Shown here one piece after another: positions 9,454 through 18,591 of a stretch of 64,000 nucleotides of DNA. Under the pieces are notes generated by a model, which saw only the letters and a program-made list of their open reading frames with translations, was not told the origin of the DNA and did no database searches. A program made the translations under genes and the position numbers. Source of the stretch: Tsuneonella sediminis (GTDB lineage: Bacteria > Pseudomonadota > Alphaproteobacteria > Sphingomonadales > Sphingomonadaceae); assembly GCF_051912845.1 (NCBI RefSeq), contig NZ_JBNCBU010000001.1:992001-1056000 (forward strand). Direction: 5' to 3'. Every line of letters starts with the position of its first letter. Position 1 is the stretch's first letter.

Positions 9454-9995
9454 GGGTGATCGCCGGCGAATGGCGCGGCCGCAGGCTGGTCGCGCCGAAA
9501 GGGGAATCCACCCGCCCGACCGCCGACCGCACGCGCGAAACGCTGTTCAACATGCTGGCGAGCCGCATCGGCGACTTCGACGGACTGGCGGTCGCCGATC
9601 TCTTCGCGGGATCGGGGGCACTCGGGATCGAGGCGCTTTCGCGCGGTGCCGCTTCGTGTCTGTTCGTCGAACACGACAAGGCGGCGCTCGACGCAATCCG
9701 GGCCAACATTGCCGCGCTCGATGCGCGGACGCGCGCCACGGTCAGCGCAGGATCGGTAACGGCGCTGGGTGCGGCGAAGATGCCGCACGACATGATCCTG
9801 GTTGACCCCCCCTATGGGACCGGCGCCGCGGGTGTCGCGCTCGATCGCCTCTTGCGGCTCGGCTGGGTCGGTCCGGCCACGTGGGTCGCGGTCGAAACCG
9901 GCGCGACCGAGGATCTGGCGGTCCGCACCCTCTCCATCGAAGCCGACCGCAAGGTCGGCAAGGCACGACTGCGGCTCCTCCGCCTGGCCCAATAG
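9450..9995 (+). CDS. rsmD: 16S rRNA (guanine966-N2)-methyltransferase
   Basis: 181 aa. SAM-dependent m2G966 methylation of 16S rRNA. MRVIAGEWRGRRL at the N-terminus, RPTADRTRETLFN, the SAM loop DLFAGSGALGIEALSRGA and the catalytic DPPY (about residues 119-122) are diagnostic. It is coupled to the upstream pseudouridine synthase by ATGA overlap. A strong GC hairpin follows the stop (9999-10026). Confidence 0.95.
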   Translation: MRVIAGEWRGRRLVAPKGESTRPTADRTRETLFNMLASRIGDFDGLAVADLFAGSGALGIEALSRGAASCLFVEHDKAALDAIRANIAALDARTRATVSAGSVTALGAAKMPHDMILVDPPYGTGAAGVALDRLLRLGWVGPATWVAVETGATEDLAVRTLSIEADRKVGKARLRLLRLAQ

Positions 9996-9998
9996 GAA

Positions 9999-10026
9999 GG
10001 GCGCCTCCCTGCTGAGGGGGGCGCCC
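9999..10026. terminator. hairpin terminator between rsmD and a convergent gene
   Basis: Eleven-base-pair stem (9999-10009 with 10016-10026, one G-U pair) and a six-base loop, lying between two convergent stop codons. The T-tract is poor on both strands, so it may act bidirectionally or need Rho. Confidence 0.55.
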
Positions 10027-10051
10027 CATCCTCTTTCGATCTCTCTTGTGC

Positions 10052-10657
10052 CTACATTCCGGGCTTTTCGGCCGGTTTCTTGCCCGGGATTTCGCTCGCC
10101 GGCTTGCCCGGCCAGTAATTGAGCGGCCGCGCAACGCCCGGCCCGCGCTTGCCGGCTTCCCATGCGTTGATGCAGTTGTCCTGCTGATTGGGACTGCAAA
10201 TCGGCAGGTCGCCGGTTGGCGGTCCGGGGTCGGCCGGGGTCGTCTGCACCACCGCGTTGCTTACGAAGCGCGGATCCGACGTGCTCGCTGTGGCGGCAGC
10301 GGTGGTCGCCGCGCTTGCTGTCGCCGACGCGTTCCCGGCCGGCATGCCCGCCATCTGGCGTTCTATCGCGGTCCACGCTGCGACGCGCTGCTCGGGTGTC
10401 ATCGCATAGACCCTGCCGCGCTGCTCGTCGGTCAGCGCCCACCAGCCGGTCATTTGGGTCGGGGTGAGGGTCCAGAAGTACATCTGGTAGTCGTGCGGCC
10501 AGCCATCATAGGAGGTCTGCCGATCGGCGGGCCAGCTGTCGTACATCGACTTCTGCTGGGCGGACATCTCCATCGAGTGGGACATGCCCGCATCCTGCGC
10601 GGCTGCGGGAACAGCGAAGGCCAGCGCGGCGGCACCGGCAAGGATCAGTCTCTTCAT
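10052..10657 (-). CDS. secreted protein of unknown function
   Basis: 201 aa from ATG 10657. A clear signal peptide (MKRLILAGAAALAFAVPAAAQ) with cleavage after AAAQ or thereabouts. The mature part has Met/Trp/Gln-rich segments (TPTQMTGWWALTDEQRGRVYAM), an Ala/Thr/Ser linker near residues 107-128, and a C-terminal region with two Cys (PICSPNQQDNCINAWEAG). I do not recognise a domain; similar secreted proteins occur in Sphingomonadales. It is convergent with rsmD and divergent from the uvrD-type gene. Confidence 0.75.
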   Translation of the reverse strand: MKRLILAGAAALAFAVPAAAQDAGMSHSMEMSAQQKSMYDSWPADRQTSYDGWPHDYQMYFWTLTPTQMTGWWALTDEQRGRVYAMTPEQRVAAWTAIERQMAGMPAGNASATASAATTAAATASTSDPRFVSNAVVQTTPADPGPPTGDLPICSPNQQDNCINAWEAGKRGPGVARPLNYWPGKPASEIPGKKPAEKPGM

Positions 10658-10745
10658 TGTGAAATTCTCCGGAACTTCCATCTACCGTGTCACTACGCGC
10701 AGCACGGCTGCACGGTTCCGCCCGGCCCTTGCACCGCAGCTCCTT

Positions 10746-10760
10746 GTTCCCTAGCTGTTC
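10746..10760 (+). promoter_or_regulatory. LexA (SOS) box upstream of the uvrD-type helicase
   Basis: Perfect GTTC-N7-GTTC: GTTC at 10746-10749 and at 10757-10760 with seven bases between. This is the alphaproteobacterial LexA operator form. It ends 11 bp before the helicase ATG at 10772. Confidence 0.8.
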
Positions 10761-10771
10761 ACGGGAAACGC

Positions 10772-13075
10772 ATGTCCGACACAGTCCCAACTCCCAGCGC
10801 CGCCAGGCACGACGTCCCGGCGTATGCGCAAGGACTCAACGCGCCCCAGCGCGAAGCAGTCCTGACGACTGAAGGGCCGGTGCTGATGCTTGCAGGGGCC
10901 GGCACCGGGAAGACCGCTGCCCTGACCGCAAGGCTGGCTCATCTCGTCGCAACGCGCCGGGCATGGCCAAGCGAGATCCTGTGCGTAACCTTCACCAACA
11001 AGGCCGCGCGCGAGATGCGCGAGCGGGTCGGACGGCATATCGGCCAGGCGGTCGAGGGAATGCCGTGGCTCGGCACCTTTCATTCGATCGGGGCAAAGAT
11101 GCTTCGCCGCCATGCGGAACTCGCCGGCCTGCAATCGAACTACACGATCATCGACACCGACGACCAGCTGCGGCTGCTCAAGGCGTTGATCGTGGAGGCC
11201 GGGCTGGACGAGAAGCGCTGGCCGGCTCGCCAGCTCGCCGGCCTGATCGATCGATGGAAGAACCGGGGTCTCAACCCCAAGGACCTCGATGCGATCGAGA
11301 ACGAGGCCTACGCCAACGGCAAGGGAGAGGAATTCTACGCCCGCTACCAGGATAGGCTCAAGGCGCTCAACGCCTGCGATTTCGGCGACCTGCTACTGCA
11401 CATGCTCAACGTATTCCGCGAGCATCGCGAGGTGCTCCAGCACTATCAGCAACGCTTCAAGTACATCCTCGTCGACGAGTATCAGGACACCAACCAGGTC
11501 CAGTACCTCTGGCTTCGCCTGCTCGCCCAGGAGCGCAAGAACATCTGTGTGGTAGGCGACGACGATCAGTCCATCTATTCGTGGCGCGGGGCAGAGGTGG
11601 CTAACATCCTCAGGTTCGAAAAAGACTTCCCCGGTGCGGCGGTGATCAAGCTCGAGCAGAACTATCGCTCGACGCCGCACATCCTCGCCGCGGCTTCCGG
11701 CCTCATCAACGCGAACAGCGAGCGGCTTGGCAAGACGCTGTGGACCGAGATGCCCGCAGGCGAAAAGGTGCGCGTCATCGGGGTATGGGACGGGCCGGAG
11801 GAAGCCCGCCGGATCGGCGAGGAGATCGAGCGGCTGGAGCGCGAAGGCGCAGGGCTCGACCAGATCGCGATCCTGGTGCGGGCGCAGTACCAGACCCGCG
11901 AATTCGAAGACCGTTTCATCCAGATCGGCCTAAACTACCGGATCATCGGAGGCTTTCGCTTCTACGAGCGGGCCGAAATCCGCGACGCTCTCGCTTACTT
12001 GCGCGTCATCGCCCAGCCGGCCGATGATCTTGCCTTCGAGCGGATCTACAACCAGCCCAAGCGTGGGCTCGGGGCCAAGACGCTCGAGCAGATGCACCGC
12101 CACGCCCGCGCCACGGGGCTGCCGCTGGCCGCCGCCTCGCTTCAGCTTGCCGACAGCGACGAACTGCCGGCCCGTGCACGCGGCACTATCGCGAACCTCA
12201 TGCGACAGTTCCTGCGTTGGCGCGAACTTGCGGAGACGACCGGGCCTGCCGAGTTGCTGCGCACCGTCCTCGACGAGAGCGGCTATGACGCGATGCTCAA
12301 GGCCGAGAAGAGCGCCGAGGCCGCCGGACGGCTCGAGAACCTGAGCGAACTCGCGCGCGCGATGGAGGAGTACGACACTCTCCAGGATTTCCTCGAGCAC
12401 GTCGCGCTGGTGATGGACAACGACCGCGCCGACGAAGGCGAAAAGGTCACGATCATGACCATCCACGCCGCCAAGGGCCTCGAATTCGATCACCTGTTCC
12501 TGCCGGGCTGGGAGGAAGGCGTGTTTCCGAGCCAGCGCGCGCTCGACGAAGGCGGGCTCGCCAGTCTCGAGGAGGAGCGGCGCCTCGCCTACGTCGCGAT
12601 TACCCGCGCCCGGCGGCGCTGCACCATCGTCCATGCGGCGAACCGGCGCATATACGGCCAGTGGACGAGCTCGATCCCGAGCCGCTTCGTCGGCGAACTG
12701 CCGGCCGATCACGTCACCGAAGAGACCACGCTCACCGGCGGAGCCTCGCTATGGCGCGCGCAGATGAGCGAGCACGACGATCCCTTCGCGCACGTCGCCA
12801 GGGTCCAGCCGGCGCGCACCCTCACCCGCGGCCCCGGCTGGCAGCGCGCGGTGGCGACAGGCTATGATTCCACGCCTGCGCGGGTGAAGGAAAATACGCG
12901 CAGCGCCGCCAGTTTCGCCGCCAAGCCTCGCACCGACATCGCGATTGGCCAGCGCGTGTTCCACGACAAGTTCGGTTACGGCGAAGTTCTGGATCAGGAA
13001 GGCAACAAGCTGGAAATCGAGTTCGAGCAAGCCGGCCGCAAGCGGGTGATCGACAGCTTCGTCAGTGCAGCCTGA
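10772..13075 (+). CDS. uvrD: UvrD/PcrA-type ATP-dependent 3'-5' DNA helicase
   Basis: 767 aa, superfamily 1A helicase. Q-motif GLNAPQREAV, Walker A GAGTGKTAA (about 42-50), LVDEYQDTNQVQYLW (motif II, with E and Q), VVGDDDQSIYSWRGA (III), LEQNYRS (IV), IMTIHAAKGLEFDHLFLPG (V) and AYVAITRAR (VI) are all in order. A C-terminal Tudor-like tail (IGQRVFHDKFGYGEVL...) is the UvrD/PcrA RNA-polymerase-binding module. A long upstream extension of the frame is discarded because ATG 10772 precedes the first conserved motif and follows a LexA box. Roles: nucleotide-excision and mismatch repair. Confidence 0.95.
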   Translation: MSDTVPTPSAARHDVPAYAQGLNAPQREAVLTTEGPVLMLAGAGTGKTAALTARLAHLVATRRAWPSEILCVTFTNKAAREMRERVGRHIGQAVEGMPWLGTFHSIGAKMLRRHAELAGLQSNYTIIDTDDQLRLLKALIVEAGLDEKRWPARQLAGLIDRWKNRGLNPKDLDAIENEAYANGKGEEFYARYQDRLKALNACDFGDLLLHMLNVFREHREVLQHYQQRFKYILVDEYQDTNQVQYLWLRLLAQERKNICVVGDDDQSIYSWRGAEVANILRFEKDFPGAAVIKLEQNYRSTPHILAAASGLINANSERLGKTLWTEMPAGEKVRVIGVWDGPEEARRIGEEIERLEREGAGLDQIAILVRAQYQTREFEDRFIQIGLNYRIIGGFRFYERAEIRDALAYLRVIAQPADDLAFERIYNQPKRGLGAKTLEQMHRHARATGLPLAAASLQLADSDELPARARGTIANLMRQFLRWRELAETTGPAELLRTVLDESGYDAMLKAEKSAEAAGRLENLSELARAMEEYDTLQDFLEHVALVMDNDRADEGEKVTIMTIHAAKGLEFDHLFLPGWEEGVFPSQRALDEGGLASLEEERRLAYVAITRARRRCTIVHAANRRIYGQWTSSIPSRFVGELPADHVTEETTLTGGASLWRAQMSEHDDPFAHVARVQPARTLTRGPGWQRAVATGYDSTPARVKENTRSAASFAAKPRTDIAIGQRVFHDKFGYGEVLDQEGNKLEIEFEQAGRKRVIDSFVSAA

Positions 13076-13139
13076 ACCGGTTCGGCGATGGCCGACTTGC
13101 CATCCGCCGACTGGAACCTGAAACGCGCGCGGAAGCCGA

Positions 13140-13907
13140 TCAGCTCGCCTGCCGGTACAATTCCGGTCCTGCGGCCATCATGCGGCCGGGCGGCGGGATC
13201 AGCGATGAGCCGGTTCCGATCCGGCGAACGGCGAGCGTCGACCGCACAGCCTCGTCTGGCTCCTTGGGCGCGCGATCGTCGATCGTGGCCATGATGCCCG
13301 CCGCGATCCCCATCGCTATCGCGCCTGCAGAGGTGGCGACCTCGAGCTTGGCCAGCACTGCGGCGCGGTGCACTTCGACCGTGCGGTTACTCAGGCCCAT
13401 CTGACGCGCGGTTTCCTTGCTCGTGGCTCCGGCAATCACCGATTCGAGGACACGACGCTCCTGTCGGGACAGGCGGGCGATACGGGTCTTGGCGAGCGCG
13501 GTCATTTCGTAATGACGGGCAAGACTCGCCGCATGTTCGATCACCGCCTCGACCGTACTGCCGACGATCGCCAGGTCTTCAGGGAAGCACAGATAGTCGA
13601 CCGCCCCGGCCCGCAGGGCGCTCACGATCCGGCGCGGCTTGGGAACATCGGCGGTGAACGCGACGACGGGCAGGAAGCAACCGGCCTCGCGCATGTCTGC
13701 GATCATGGCGGCAAGATCAGTGTGATCGTCATCGCTCATCAGGACCGCGCCCTGATCAGGATACCCCGACCGTCCGTACTGCCCGCGCAGCTCGTCGGCG
13801 GTTTCGTAGATCTCGGTATGGAGACCGTGCGCGTTCATCGCATTAGCAAGTCTCGCCCGGCGCGAAGAACTGCCGTCCAGCAAATGAATATAGTGCGACT
13901 TTGACAA
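13140..13907 (-). CDS. LuxR/FixJ-type regulator with degenerate receiver domain
   Basis: 255 aa from an inferred TTG at 13907 (SKSHYIHLLDGSSSRRARL follows, the start of a receiver fold). Receiver-like N-terminal half, then a LuxR HTH with LSRQERRVLESVIAGATSKETA and SNRTVEVHRAAVLAKL. The usual phospho-acceptor DxxMP is replaced by an LMSDDDH stretch, and the conserved Lys-Pro by FPED, so canonical phosphorylation is doubtful. The C-terminal tail is low-complexity. No kinase gene adjoins it. The family is clear; its signal and targets are unknown. Confidence 0.75.
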   Translation of the reverse strand: MSKSHYIHLLDGSSSRRARLANAMNAHGLHTEIYETADELRGQYGRSGYPDQGAVLMSDDDHTDLAAMIADMREAGCFLPVVAFTADVPKPRRIVSALRAGAVDYLCFPEDLAIVGSTVEAVIEHAASLARHYEMTALAKTRIARLSRQERRVLESVIAGATSKETARQMGLSNRTVEVHRAAVLAKLEVATSAGAIAMGIAAGIMATIDDRAPKEPDEAVRSTLAVRRIGTGSSLIPPPGRMMAAGPELYRQAS

Positions 13908-14014
13908 GGCCCAGGCCCCCGATCCCGCAAATCCTGATGACAGGCGATTGCAGGATAACGCGGAACAGAACAAGTCCGCGAAAGGCAGGGTCAGGCGATG
14001 ACGAAAGTTAGCGT

Positions 14015-15424
14015 TCAGCCGAAGCCCACGTCGAGAAATCCGGGCACGGGACCGTTCCATTCGCCTGGCTTCGAGAGAGCGTCATCGTCACGTTCGTCGC
14101 GGCGCGTGCGGTCCCCGCGGGCGCCGCGCTGGGCGCGCGGTTCGGCCTCGCGGGGCGGACGGGCGGGCGCGTCGCCGCGCTCGCGGCGCGGACGGCGCTC
14201 GCGAGCCTGGGACCCTCGGTCCGCCGCAGGCTCGTCACCCTGTGGGTCCGCTTCGCCCGCATCGCTTTTCGGTGCTCTGGTTTCGGGCGCCTTCAGTTCG
14301 ACCCGCACGTCTTTCTTGCCAAATACCGGCACCGGTGCGCCGGTGAGCTTCTCGACGTTCTCGATCGCCTCGGCGTCGTCTTCGGCGACGAAGGTGAACG
14401 CGCGACCCTTGTTGCCCGCACGGCCTGTTCGGCCGATGCGATGGACGTAGTCGTCGGGATGCCACGGCGTATCGAAGTTGAAAACGTGGCTCACGCCCTT
14501 GATGTCGAGGCCGCGGGCGGCGACGTCGGACGCAACGAGGATGTTGACCTCGCCCTTCTTGAACCGGTCGAGTTCCTTGATCCTGCTCGCCTGATCCATG
14601 TCGCCATGGATCTCGCTGGAACGGAAGCCGTAGCTTTGCAGGCTCTTGTTGATATCGCGCACGGTCGTCTTGCGATTAGCGAAGATGATCGCCGTTTCGA
14701 CGAGGTCGTTTTCCAGGAACCAGCGCAGGGTGCTGCGCTTGTCGCGCGCCTTCACCGGCACCTTGAACGCGGTGATGTTCTCGTTCGTCGAGGCGCGGCG
14801 ACTGACTTCGATGCGCTTGGGATTGTCGAGAAACTTTTTCGCCAGCTTTTCGATCGGAGGCGGCATCGTCGCCGAGAAGAGCATCGTCTGGCGCGTCTCG
14901 GGAAGCTTCGAACAGATGAATTCGATGTCGGGGATGAAACCCATGTCGAGCATGCGATCCGCCTCGTCGATGACCAGCAGTTCGCAACCTGTCAGCAGGA
15001 TCTTGCCCCGCTCGAAGAGATCCATCAGCCGCCCCGGCGTGGCGATGAGGATATCGACGCCCTCGTTGAGAGCCTTGAGCTGGTCACCCATCTGCACGCC
15101 GCCGATCAGCAGCGCCATCTTGAGGTCGTGATTCTTCCCGTACTTCTCGAAGTTCTCGGCTACCTGCGCGGCAAGTTCGCGCGTCGGTTCGAGGATAAGC
15201 GAGCGCGGCATGAGCGCGCGGCGGCGGCCGTGGCTCATGATGTCGATCATCGGCAGCACGAAGCTGGCGGTCTTGCCGGTGCCCGTCTGGGCGATGCCGA
15301 TGATGTCCTTCATCATGAGCACTGGGGGAATGGCCTGGGCCTGGATCGGCGTAGGCTCGGTGTAGCCGGCCGATTCGACCGCCTTCAGCAATTCGGGAGA
15401 GAGGCCGAGATCGGCAAATGTCAT
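14015..15424 (-). CDS. DEAD-box RNA helicase (RhlE type)
   Basis: 469 aa. Q motif GYTEPTPIQAQAIP, Walker A AQTGTGKTAS (about 45-54), PTRELAAQ, VIDEADRMLDMGF, LFSATMPP, VASDVAARGLDIKGVSHV and HRIGRTGRAGNKG are all present. The last 80 or so residues are an Arg/Asp/Glu-rich disordered tail typical of RhlE-like proteins in ribosome assembly or the degradosome. Monocistronic. Confidence 0.93.
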   Translation of the reverse strand: MTFADLGLSPELLKAVESAGYTEPTPIQAQAIPPVLMMKDIIGIAQTGTGKTASFVLPMIDIMSHGRRRALMPRSLILEPTRELAAQVAENFEKYGKNHDLKMALLIGGVQMGDQLKALNEGVDILIATPGRLMDLFERGKILLTGCELLVIDEADRMLDMGFIPDIEFICSKLPETRQTMLFSATMPPPIEKLAKKFLDNPKRIEVSRRASTNENITAFKVPVKARDKRSTLRWFLENDLVETAIIFANRKTTVRDINKSLQSYGFRSSEIHGDMDQASRIKELDRFKKGEVNILVASDVAARGLDIKGVSHVFNFDTPWHPDDYVHRIGRTGRAGNKGRAFTFVAEDDAEAIENVEKLTGAPVPVFGKKDVRVELKAPETRAPKSDAGEADPQGDEPAADRGSQARERRPRRERGDAPARPPREAEPRAQRGARGDRTRRDERDDDALSKPGEWNGPVPGFLDVGFG

Positions 15425-15546
15425 GCGGTTTACGATTTCCGGATTAGGGGGCGGCGAGCGCCCGAAGCGTATACGGATAGAATATCCGTTGCGTTCCGCG
15501 CGCGCCCCTGCGCGGAAACGGCCTCGAAGTCAAGATTCGCAGGCCC

Positions 15547-16101
15547 TCAGTCGCCCGCGGCGACGAGTTGACGCATCCTGCTGATCCCGCAACTCGCACC
15601 CGCGCGCGAATGCAGCTTGTCGCGATCCACGCACAGCAGGCCGTCACCCGTCCGCTCGAGATAGAAGCCGGAATAAAAGTCGCGCGCCCTGCACGCCTTA
15701 TCGAGGCTGGCGCTGACAAGCCGTTGGTCGCGCATGAACAGAAGCAGCCGGCCGCCCGAATCGGGCTCGACCGCGGCGATCCCGCTTACCGGCACGCACT
15801 TGCCCATCCTCCTCTCCGCGAAGCGCGCCGGCGCGCCGGCGTCGGGCGCCATCTGGGCCAGCATCGAGGGGCGGACCGCCGGATCGCGGGGAGCTATGCG
15901 AATCGTCACGCGCTGCTCGATCCGCACCTGGCGGACGCTTGATCCGTCGACGAAGTCGAGAGGGGCCACGGGGCTACGCGGCGCGGCTTCGATTGGCTCG
16001 GGGGGAGGCAGAAGCTGGCTTTGCTGCTCGCTTCCCAGCATGTCGCCCAGCGAAGGGACCAGCAGCGCCAAGGGGGCGAGGAGAGCGAGGGTCGGGTTCA
16101 T
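15547..16101 (-). CDS. putative secreted protein, unknown function
   Basis: 184 aa from ATG 16101; the N-terminus (MNPTLALLAPLALLVPSLGDML) looks like a signal peptide. The mature part contains QRVTIRIAPR, FAERRMGKCVPVSGI and a C-terminal run with three Cys (KACRARDFYSGFYLE, GLLCVDRD, ASCGISRM). I do not recognise a domain; the pattern suggests a small disulfide-stabilised periplasmic protein. The frame remains open far upstream, but that part overlaps the divergent dehydrogenase and is rejected. Confidence 0.72.
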   Translation of the reverse strand: MNPTLALLAPLALLVPSLGDMLGSEQQSQLLPPPEPIEAAPRSPVAPLDFVDGSSVRQVRIEQRVTIRIAPRDPAVRPSMLAQMAPDAGAPARFAERRMGKCVPVSGIAAVEPDSGGRLLLFMRDQRLVSASLDKACRARDFYSGFYLERTGDGLLCVDRDKLHSRAGASCGISRMRQLVAAGD

Positions 16102-16215
16102 GGTCCAGCGATCAGGACGCCAATAGCGCACGGGGTTGAATAGCGGCTTAATCCGGCCGGGAAAGAGAACAATGGAGTCTGGCGCACGGTCCCGGCGGCG
16201 TGTCATAGGGGCGCG

Positions 16216-17667
16216 GTGCCAACCGATCGCTCTGCCTTTCTCGTCGAAGCGCGCGAGCTGCTGGGTCCACGCGGGCTCACGCGCGACTGCGATCTGATCG
16301 CTCCCTGGCTCACCGACTGGCGCGGACGATTCACCGGTCGCGCGCTGGCGATGGCATCGCCCGCCTCGACCGACGAGGTGGCCGCGCTCGTGAAGCTTTG
16401 CGCAAGGCACGCGGTTCCGATCGTCCCGCAGGGGGGTAACAGCGGAATGTGCGGCGGGGCGACCCCGGACGAGGGGGGGGACGCCCTGCTCGTCTCGCTG
16501 CGCCGGATGGCCGCGATCCGCTCGCTCGATGCCAAATCCCGCCAGGTCGTCTGCGAGGCGGGAGTCGTCCTCCAGACCCTGCACGAAGCCGTCGGAGCAC
16601 AAGACCTGCGGTTTCCCCTCACGCTCGGCGGCAAGGGCTCGGCCACCGTGGGCGGGCTCATCTCGACCAACGCGGGCGGCACCCAGGTCCTGCGGCACGG
16701 CTCGATGCGGGCGCAGGTAACGGGGCTCGAGGCGGTGCTTGCCGACGGTAGCGTCTTTTCCGCGCTCACCCCGCTCAAGAAGGACAACCGGGGCTTCGAC
16801 CTCAAGCAGTTGCTGATCGGATCCGAAGGAACGCTGGGAATCGTGACCGCGGCGACGCTGCGATTGCTGCCCGCGATCGCGGATCGCCGGGTGCTCTGGG
16901 CCGGGGTCCCCTCGCTCGAGGTGGCGCGCGGGCTGTTATTGCATGCCGAGGACGTGGCCGGTGCTGCCCTGGAGGGGTTCGAAGTCCTGCCTCACGAAAC
17001 GCTCGGAAACGTCCTCGCCCATCTTCCCGCTGCGCGCGCACCGCTCGCCGGACCCCATGCGTGGCATGTGCTCATCGAACTCGTTGCCGACAGGGCGGGG
17101 GCCGAGAAACTACCGCGGCTTGCCGAAGACCTTCTGGCGACAGCGTTCGAAGCGGACCTGGTCGAGGACGCCGCGATTGCTGCCAGCGAAACCCAGGCCG
17201 AGGCGTTCTGGTCCTTGCGCGATGCGATCGCCCCGGCAGAGCGCGCGCAAGGCCCCGCGGTCCAGCACGACATCTCGGTCGCGGTCGAGCGGATGCCGGC
17301 CTTCGTCGATGAAGCGGTGCCGCGAATCGAGGCTGACTGGCCCGGGACCCGGGCGATCGCGTTCGGCCACCTTGGAGACGGCAATATCCATTTCCACGTT
17401 GTCGCGCCCGAGGGCGCGGATCCGGTTGCCTGGCAGGAAGGCGACGGCAAGGCGATCAGCGACCAGGTCTATGACCTCGTGACACAGTGGGGCGGTTCGA
17501 TCAGCGCGGAACACGGAATCGGTCAGCTCAAGCGGGACGCGCTCGCGCGGCTGGGCGACCCTGTTGCACTCGCCATGATGCGGCAAGTGAAGCAGGCGCT
17601 GGACCCCGCCGGGCTCCTCAATCCGGGCAAGCTGCTCCCGCTTGCACCGCGGGGCGCCAGCCACTAA
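16216..17667 (+). CDS. FAD-linked D-2-hydroxyacid dehydrogenase (GlcD/D2HGDH-like)
   Basis: 483 aa from GTG 16216. N-terminal PCMH FAD domain with VPQGGNSGMCGGATPDEGG and LGGKGSATVGGLISTNAGG; C-terminal FAD-oxidase domain with FGHLGDGNIHFHVV and SAEHGIGQLKRD. These match D-2-hydroxyglutarate/D-lactate dehydrogenases that pass electrons to the respiratory chain or ETF. The exact substrate is not readable from sequence. It is followed 68 bp later by sapC. Confidence 0.85.
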   Translation: MPTDRSAFLVEARELLGPRGLTRDCDLIAPWLTDWRGRFTGRALAMASPASTDEVAALVKLCARHAVPIVPQGGNSGMCGGATPDEGGDALLVSLRRMAAIRSLDAKSRQVVCEAGVVLQTLHEAVGAQDLRFPLTLGGKGSATVGGLISTNAGGTQVLRHGSMRAQVTGLEAVLADGSVFSALTPLKKDNRGFDLKQLLIGSEGTLGIVTAATLRLLPAIADRRVLWAGVPSLEVARGLLLHAEDVAGAALEGFEVLPHETLGNVLAHLPAARAPLAGPHAWHVLIELVADRAGAEKLPRLAEDLLATAFEADLVEDAAIAASETQAEAFWSLRDAIAPAERAQGPAVQHDISVAVERMPAFVDEAVPRIEADWPGTRAIAFGHLGDGNIHFHVVAPEGADPVAWQEGDGKAISDQVYDLVTQWGGSISAEHGIGQLKRDALARLGDPVALAMMRQVKQALDPAGLLNPGKLLPLAPRGASH

Positions 17668-17735
17668 AGCGCGGCCTTCCATGCGCGGCGCCCAGATCGC
17701 TGCGAGTTCGAAATTCAGCTCATCCGGAGAGACCG

Positions 17736-18518
17736 ATGGCCAGCGCGCCGCAGCCCACCTTGCCCCTGTTCTACAACGACCTCATGCCGCTCAACAGCCG
17801 GGACCACGCGCAGTGGAAGTCGAAGCCGCTCGACAGCGTCGACTGGCTGAAGAACCAGCATGCCGTGCCCCTGACGGTCGAGGAGTTCAACCAGGCCCAG
17901 CGCGATTTCCCGATCATCTTCAGCGCGGGCGACCAGCCGGTCCCGCTCGCCCTGATGGGCCTCAACGAAGGCGTGAACACCTTCATCGACGACGAAGGCA
18001 AGCCAATCGGCGAATTCTACCTGCCCGCGTACGTCCGCCGCTATCCCTTCCTGCTCGCCAAGCTCACCCCGGATGTTGAGGAGCTGTCGCTCTGTTTCGA
18101 TCCGACCTGCGATGCGATCGGCGCTCATAAGGAAGGCGAAGCCCTGTTCGACGACGCCGGCCAGCCCCGCGAGCCGGTGCAGGTGGCGCTTCAGTTCTGC
18201 GAGCAGTTCGAGCAGGCCGGCGCCAAGACACAGGCGTTCATGGACGAGATCAAGAAGCACGATCTTCTCATGGACGGTGAGATCGCGATCACCCGTGCCG
18301 ACGATCCCGACAAGCCGTATGTCTACCGCGGCTTCAGCATGATCGACCAGGACAAGCTGCGGGCGCTCGACGCGGACAAGGTCAAGGAGTGGAACGAGAA
18401 CGGCCTGCTCCCACTTCTGTATGCGCACCTGTTCTCTCTCGACCAGATGCGTGTGATCTTCGGCCGCCAGGTCGCTCAGGGCAAGATGCCTGCCCAGGCG
18501 CCGCAGCCAGCCAACTGA
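17736..18518 (+). CDS. SapC family protein
   Basis: 260 aa from ATG 17736, with a purine-rich GGAGAGA upstream. Contains LPLFYNDLMPLNSRDH, the SapC-type N-terminus, and FLPAYVRRYPF-like and SLCFDPTC segments. SapC was named from a surface-layer-associated gene in Campylobacter, but in Sphingomonadales and Caulobacterales SapC-like proteins often sit near TonB receptors and tryptophan halogenases. No such partner is present here, and the molecular function is unknown. It ends at a strong terminator. Confidence 0.85.
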   Translation: MASAPQPTLPLFYNDLMPLNSRDHAQWKSKPLDSVDWLKNQHAVPLTVEEFNQAQRDFPIIFSAGDQPVPLALMGLNEGVNTFIDDEGKPIGEFYLPAYVRRYPFLLAKLTPDVEELSLCFDPTCDAIGAHKEGEALFDDAGQPREPVQVALQFCEQFEQAGAKTQAFMDEIKKHDLLMDGEIAITRADDPDKPYVYRGFSMIDQDKLRALDADKVKEWNENGLLPLLYAHLFSLDQMRVIFGRQVAQGKMPAQAPQPAN

Positions 18519-18530
18519 CCGCGACGAAAC

Positions 18531-18558
18531 GCCCCGTCCGGTCGGCCGGACGGGGCTT
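18531..18558 (+). terminator. sapC terminator
   Basis: Perfect 10-bp stem (18531-18540 with 18547-18556) and a six-base loop just after the sapC stop. The downstream TTGAAT overlaps the proposed -35 box of the next transcript. Confidence 0.75.
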
Positions 18559-18585
18559 GAATCCGCCAACGAGCGGGCTTAACTA
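18557..18585 (+). promoter_or_regulatory. sigma70-type promoter for the CCUCCUCCC sRNA
   Basis: TTGAAT at 18557-18562, 17-base spacer, TAACTA at 18580-18585. The start would be near 18592. The -35 box begins directly at the end of the sapC terminator hairpin. Confidence 0.55.
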
Positions 18586-18591
18586 GGTTTT

